Origin: Paulownia fortunei
Taxonomy: Eukaryota > Streptophyta > Magnoliopsida > Lamiales > Paulowniaceae
Length of the DNA stretch: 64,000 nucleotides
NCBI GenBank assembly: GCA_019321725.1
Contig: CM033107.1
Span: forward strand, 20,327,445-20,391,444
Direction: 5' to 3'
Below, piece after piece: positions 59,401 to 64,000 of this stretch; the first letter of the stretch is position 1, and every line of letters starts with the position of its first letter. The position numbers and the translations under genes are program-made. The notes below the pieces were generated by a model. The model searched no databases and was not told where the DNA came from. It saw only the letters and a list, made by a program, of their open reading frames with translations.

Positions 59401-61590
59401 TTAAAAACAAACAAACAAATAATAAGATAGCAAATTCAAATAATTAATTTAATATATTAATTAATAATCAACAAATTACAATAATTAATAATAATAAAAA
59501 ATTATTATTCACATGTTCAGTGGATTTTGCTGTAAGTACGACTCATAAAAATAGAAAACATAAAGTTAAAAAAAGAAGTTAAACTCAATAAAAATAAATT
59601 TTCTAACTAAATAAGATCATTTGAAAACTTTCGATGTGGGATCCCATTATTTTGCCCTTGACTTAAAAAATTTGGGATCCGGCCAGAAGTGAATGATAGG
59701 AAAAATAGGATCAATGGTAGTGATCCTATGGTGGTGATTATAGCAGCAATGTGGTTCAATAAAAAGGCACACAAGTTCGGACAAAGTTCGATTGTTAAAT
59801 CCAATAACAAAGTCATTCTCTAAGGAACTCTCTACATGGCATGTTGGCTGTGAAGTCTTTTATGAACATCTCTGTATAGCAATCTTTTGGGCCTGTCGGA
59901 CAACTTTAAAAACTATATAAAATTTGCATTTTTTTTAACTATACTATTAATTTGAGAAGTAGATTTTTTTGGATAGAAGAATTTAGATTTGAAAAATGAA
60001 TATAAAGCTATAATTTTAAATAAATTGAATATTAGGGATTTGAAATCCACTATAAGAAAATAATTCAATAGGTGTAAAGAATTTGAAATTTATTATCGCT
60101 TGCAATTATTCAAACAAGTTTAATAATTTTTTTTTTTTTATGAATTTAAAATTTTTGCATCTCAAATCCTTCAATACAAATGTAAGCTCATTTTTTTTTA
60201 CTATCATCTATAGAACTGATTTCATACTAACAATGTGGGTATTATCCAAGTGGGACTTGTATAGTATATGATAATTTTATTATTTTACTTTTTAATATCG
60301 GCATTTACACCTCCAACAATTGTGACCTATTTAAGTGCTACCCAAGTAAGTGAACTTTTTGCATCTAAATTTTTATGTCAAATCAAAAAAACCCATATCA
60401 ATGGGACCAACATAGTATTACAACCGATATCTAGAGAGGGAACTAATATTTATAGTAAAGATGAAAATGAGGCAAGTTGGTGATCCATATATTAAATCTC
60501 GGGATCCGGATATTAATTTTTAGGATATGGATCTCGACCTCGCCTCAATTAGTTAGACCCATTAAATCATTTTTATAATTTTAAAAACATTATATATATA
60601 TATATAAATATTTTAAAATCAGACTACCAAAACTTTCCAAAAAATAATATTACATAAATATATATTAAATAAATAAATAATTAGAGGGGCAGGTTTATAT
60701 TGAGTTCAAAACTCACTCCAAACTCGTCTATAAATTCAAAAATCCTTTATATTACTCTCTCTAATTTACCGTGTGATGGAGTCCCCAGAAATGAACCAGT
60801 ACCGACCTACTGAAAATATGCTGGGCCGTTAATTGGGGAAAGAATTGAAAGCATCCCAATTGAATGGAATCCAACCCTTAGGAGAAAATAAAAGGCCTTG
60901 CCTTAGTATTGCATGGGCTTTTCTTCTCCAAGCCCAAATAGTCCAGATGCGAAGGAAACCCAAACATCAACTTGTATTCTTATCAATTCCACAATTTGAT
61001 TAGATGAAGATTACATAACTCATTAATTTTATCCATCCTCATATGATTTATTTATTAATTTATTTTGATAAGTCCATTCTCATATGATTTAACACTACTA
61101 GTACAATTCCCAATCCATATTTTTGTAAGGCTGTTTTGGAATTTTAGTAAAAAAATTAAAAATAAAATACCAAAGTGGTATAATTTGGATTCAGGAGTAA
61201 ATATTTAATACTTTTGTATCCTTGGTAATATTTGTAATTTATTAGAGGTATAAATGGAATAAATTAGATACATGAAAGGAAAAAAAATGTCATAGAACAC
61301 TGTTCAAAGATATAGTCATAAGAAGGAAAAATTTACTGTTGAGGTTAAAAAAAAATAAAAAATTTGTACTCTTATATTTGTCAAAGAAAAAATATTTGTT
61401 CATGTATTTTTTCTAAGCGTTGTAGGATAGATATATAAAAAGAAAGGTGCCTTAAAAAATAATTAAACTTAATTTTATAAAAAAATAATAATTAGAAATA
61501 TTCCGTCTATTTGTATTTCTCTATTTCCTCGCTTAATTCTTATTTCTTTTTGAACTATTACTTTTCTTCTCTTTTAAAGAGTGGCGATGG
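53456..61590. other. Long AT-rich gene-poor stretch
   Basis: No frame over 91 codons and none with a recognisable domain. Overlapping minus frames at 56556-56818 (79 and 75 codons) have more normal composition but match nothing I know. A T23 run is at about 58056-58078, and a TAGGATC-rich imperfect palindrome at 60468-60547. (TA)n runs near 59109 and 60593. Confidence 0.55.
60468..60547. repeat. Imperfect inverted repeat (hairpin)
   Basis: TGAGGCAAGTTGGTGATCC (60468-60486) pairs with GGATCTCGACCTCGCCTCA (60529-60547) at about 15 of 19 positions. The loop contains further GGATCC and CGGGATCCGGAT palindromes. This may be a small foldback element relic. Confidence 0.5.
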
Positions 61591-61636
61591 GAAGATGAGA
61601 GGGAGGGGGAGAGAAAATGAGGGCATTGAGTCGGTA

Positions 61637-61657
61637 GGGGAGGGAGGGAGGGAGGGA
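61637..61657 (+). other. G-quadruplex-capable GGGA repeat
   Basis: GGGGAGGGAGGGAGGGAGGG: five G-runs separated by single A. A second G-rich patch (GAGAGGGAGGGGGAG) lies about 30 bp upstream. It sits about 1 kb before the MYB gene. Confidence 0.85.
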
Positions 61658-62643
61658 GATGGATGACTTAGGATCTCATAGAAGAATTGACCTTTTAAAT
61701 TGACTACAAACAACAAACTTAGGATTGTCTAAATCCAATAGTTCAATTACAAGATTCAAACATCGATTGATATAATTGGGGTGAAGGAAAAAAATGATAT
61801 TTGCATTAAAGATATTTTGAAATTTTAGGACAATAAAATTTAATTATGACTATACTATAAACCCTTTCAACTATATAAATATTTCAAATATACTCCTTGA
61901 CAAATATATAAGTACTACTAAGACAACCCAATGGAAGAATAGTCATTTGATAAACTGATTGATTTTTATTTTTTTTTTTAATTTATAAGTAGAGGGCAAG
62001 TGGTCTACGCATGACTTATGTCTAAGTATTTTGGGAGAAAATTTACAGGGGCTATTTTTGTAATTATGAATGAGATAGGGAAAGGGGAGATAAATGTAAT
62101 TAACTCTAAAAATACAGTCAAATTTATAAGCTTCAACTCAGACCAATGTACAAATTAAAGAAAGAATTAAACATATGAACTCTTCCAAAAATAAAAAATA
62201 AAAAATCCTTCATTTTTAACCTCATGCTCAATTGGGGCCATAAATTGAGGCTGACCATTCCTCATGACCAGGAATGGCTACTTGTATGTGAACACATCCA
62301 ATCTTACCAAAGCAAAAATTTGGTGGCCCCTTAGCTGATAGCTAAAGCAAAACATGTTGACATTACATTACCTCCCCATGAACCCACATTGACCAAGTTC
62401 TTTCCTTTATCCAACACAAGAAAAAACAGACACTTTGAATCAAAAGTGGACAAAAGAAACTTTGGAAATTTTTGACAAAGTCAAGCTCACTAAAGCATTC
62501 CTTCTCCTTTAAACCACATAGATTTCTGGCCCCTGGTTTTTGCCTCTCTTATATGTAGTACTGGAAACAACAAGGATTCCAAGTGACAGTCCCCTCCCCC
62601 ACCCCCACCAACACCCAACTGGCTAAACTTTTACCTAGTTTTA
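61658..62643 (+). promoter_or_regulatory. Upstream region and putative promoter of the MYB gene
   Basis: Mostly AT-rich; from about 62220 composition becomes more gene-like. A TATA-like TTATATGT (62549-62556) in a CT-rich context lies about 90 bp before the ATG. The leader is C-rich (CCCCTCCCCCACCCCCACC near 62591-62609). TTGAC W-box cores occur near 62357, 62389 and 62474. Assignments are inferred from sequence. Confidence 0.45.
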
Positions 62644-63858
62644 ATGGGAAGAGCACCTTGCTGTGACAAAACAAAGGTAAAGAGAGGGCCCTGGTCTCCT
62701 GAAGAAGACAACACCCTCAAGAACTATGTTGAGAAACATGGCACTGGTGGAAGTTGGATAGCTTTGCCGCAAAAAGCAGGTTTCCTTGTCAATCTATTTC
62801 TCATAATACATCTTGTAGAATTAATTGATCTCCTCTTTCTCCGAGCTGCAAAAACATGTTATAATATTTGTTGTTGTTGTTGATTGATCATTCTGTTACC
62901 TAAATCATCAGGCCTTAAACGTTGCGGCAAGAGTTGTCGACTGAGATGGCTTAATTACCTTAGACCAAACATCAAACATGGAGGCTTTACTCAGGAAGAA
63001 GATAACATCATATTAACACTCTATCATAATATTGGAAGCAGGTACCCCACCCCCACAACAACCCCCAATCAAAAAAACGAAAAAATAAAATAAAATCTAT
63101 TTATCATTGATACCATGATATTCGCATAAAATAGTTATTGGTTCCCTGATTTTCTTCAACTTTCGTTTTCATATGAAAGACAATTGTTATTTCCAATTAT
63201 TTGATTAGTCTATTTAACCGATAAGAGTACATTGTAAACTGTGTATATTATATTATGACGCTTATAGGTGGTCGGTTATAGCTTCACAACTCCCGGAAGG
63301 ACAGATAACGATGTGAAAAACTATTGGAATACCAAGTTGAAAAAGAAGCTATTGGCAGCAGGAACAACCAGACCCTCCACCACCACCGCCGCCGCCACCA
63401 CCACCAACAACTTCATAACTTCCACCAACAATTTCGACCTTGGACCTTCCTCCATTTATAGTAGAAACTCAGAACTTTCTGTTGATATTTGTCCTGATAA
63501 TATGTTGTCATATTTTCCAATGGAGGTGAATTCCATTTCCCAACAAGAAATGCTGGCAGCTCAAATCCCACTTCCAGGGCTCATGGAAGTACCCGAAAAC
63601 ATAGAAAATCCATATAATTGTGTATTACTTCCTTCTGCTCCATTGTCTCAAGAAGCAGTTTCAAGCCTTTCTCCATCATTTTCTCTAGACAACAATGCAA
63701 GTGGAAGTGCCTCATGGTCTACTAATGGATCCGGCGAAGACGACACGTTTCTGCCGGAATTGGGCTCTGGATTAATGCCATATGAGCTTCTAAATACCTT
63801 TGATTTTCAAGAGAAATTCACTGATCAAACCAACCATCTCAATTTTGCCTATCCATAG
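62644..63858 (+). CDS. R2R3-MYB transcription factor, RAX/Blind-like (subgroup 14), three exons, frameshift near 63295
   Basis: Exon 1 62644-62779; intron 62780-62911 (GT-AG, phase 1); exon 2 62912-63041; intron 63042-63267 (GT-AG, phase 2); exon 3 63268-63858. Both introns sit at the two classic R2R3-MYB positions. The protein starts [10 protein letters not shown]2 has W17, W38, W58; R3 has F71, W90 and, after the frame break, the last W ([11 protein letters not shown]). The N-terminus, [20 protein letters not shown] and NIKHGGF are typical of subgroup 14 (RAX1-3, Blind, MYB36/68/87), nuclear regulators of axillary meristem or Casparian-strip programmes; which role applies here is not known. 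In exon 3 the frame entering from exon 2 reads SVIASQLP and then stops at 63314-63316 (about 104 aa). The conserved continuation GRTDND begins one base out of register, as CCCGG(G)AAGG lacks a G at 63295-63296. With it the product would be about 285 aa. The C-terminus is Ser/Thr/Asn-rich. Confidence 0.92.
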
Positions 63859-64000
63859 GCAAATATTTCTAACACTGAACAGCAGCAGCCCTTCAACCAA
63901 AGTCTTACATATTAACTAATGCAGCTGAAGGACAGTGGAAAGTCGATATCAGTTGATGTAAAACTAGGATTTCTGTTTGTATTTTTGTGGTAGATGGAGA
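63859..64000 (+). other. 3' UTR start of the MYB gene
   Basis: Follows the TAG stop (63856-63858) and runs off the window edge. No polyadenylation signal is seen before the end. Confidence 0.5.

Noticed and set aside
1..64000. CRISPR arrays, operons, bacterial-type riboswitches or phage elements
   Set aside because: The sequence is plant nuclear DNA; no regularly spaced identical repeats with unique spacers or prokaryotic gene organisation were seen.

Overview
The window is plant nuclear DNA from a eudicot. It is strongly AT-rich and gene-poor, with GT-AG introns, plant-only protein families (an RR-type tandem CCCH zinc-finger protein and an R2R3-MYB) and plant transposon lineages (Ty1/Copia, Ty3/Gypsy of Tat type, CACTA, hAT- and PIF/Harbinger-like elements). 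The species cannot be named from the sequence.

Layout. Positions 1-4362 hold no recognisable gene. Positions 4363-15619 are a degenerate Copia element (LTRs, 5-bp target duplication) with a second degenerate Copia element (6982-13074) inserted into its pol region, again with a perfect 5-bp duplication. Positions 16919-26972 are a small terminal-inverted-repeat element split by a roughly 9 kb CACTA transposon (17209-26271). The CACTA carries decayed TNPA-like and TNPD-like genes on the minus strand and long subterminal repeat zones. Positions 27000-41800 are repeat-rich, gene-empty sequence: a decayed tandem repeat, a 26S rDNA relic, a dispersed repeat, a Harbinger-like element and an orphan G-box/TATA promoter-like cluster. 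Positions 41811-46480 hold two Tat-type Gypsy relics in opposite orientations, retaining gag but no pol, with a 26-bp minisatellite between them.

The only two convincing host genes lie in the last quarter, both on the plus strand: an intronless RR-TZF gene (49147-50204) and a three-exon R2R3-MYB gene of the RAX/Blind-like type (62644-63858). Between them are a 172-bp hAT-type MITE with an 8-bp target duplication, a compound microsatellite and two G-quadruplex-capable tracts. The two genes do not form a functional unit. The first is expected to be a cytoplasmic RNA-binding regulator of hormone and stress responses; the second a nuclear transcription factor.

The main anomaly is that both host genes carry a one-base frameshift at the same kind of place: a GG where the conserved protein requires GGG, after CC. 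In each case the conserved protein continues perfectly in the next frame. This is either a shared sequence-consensus error or two real lesions; raw reads would decide. I found no previously undescribed multi-gene system. The most unusual structures are the two nested transposon stacks, the gag-only Gypsy pair and the orphan promoter-like cluster.
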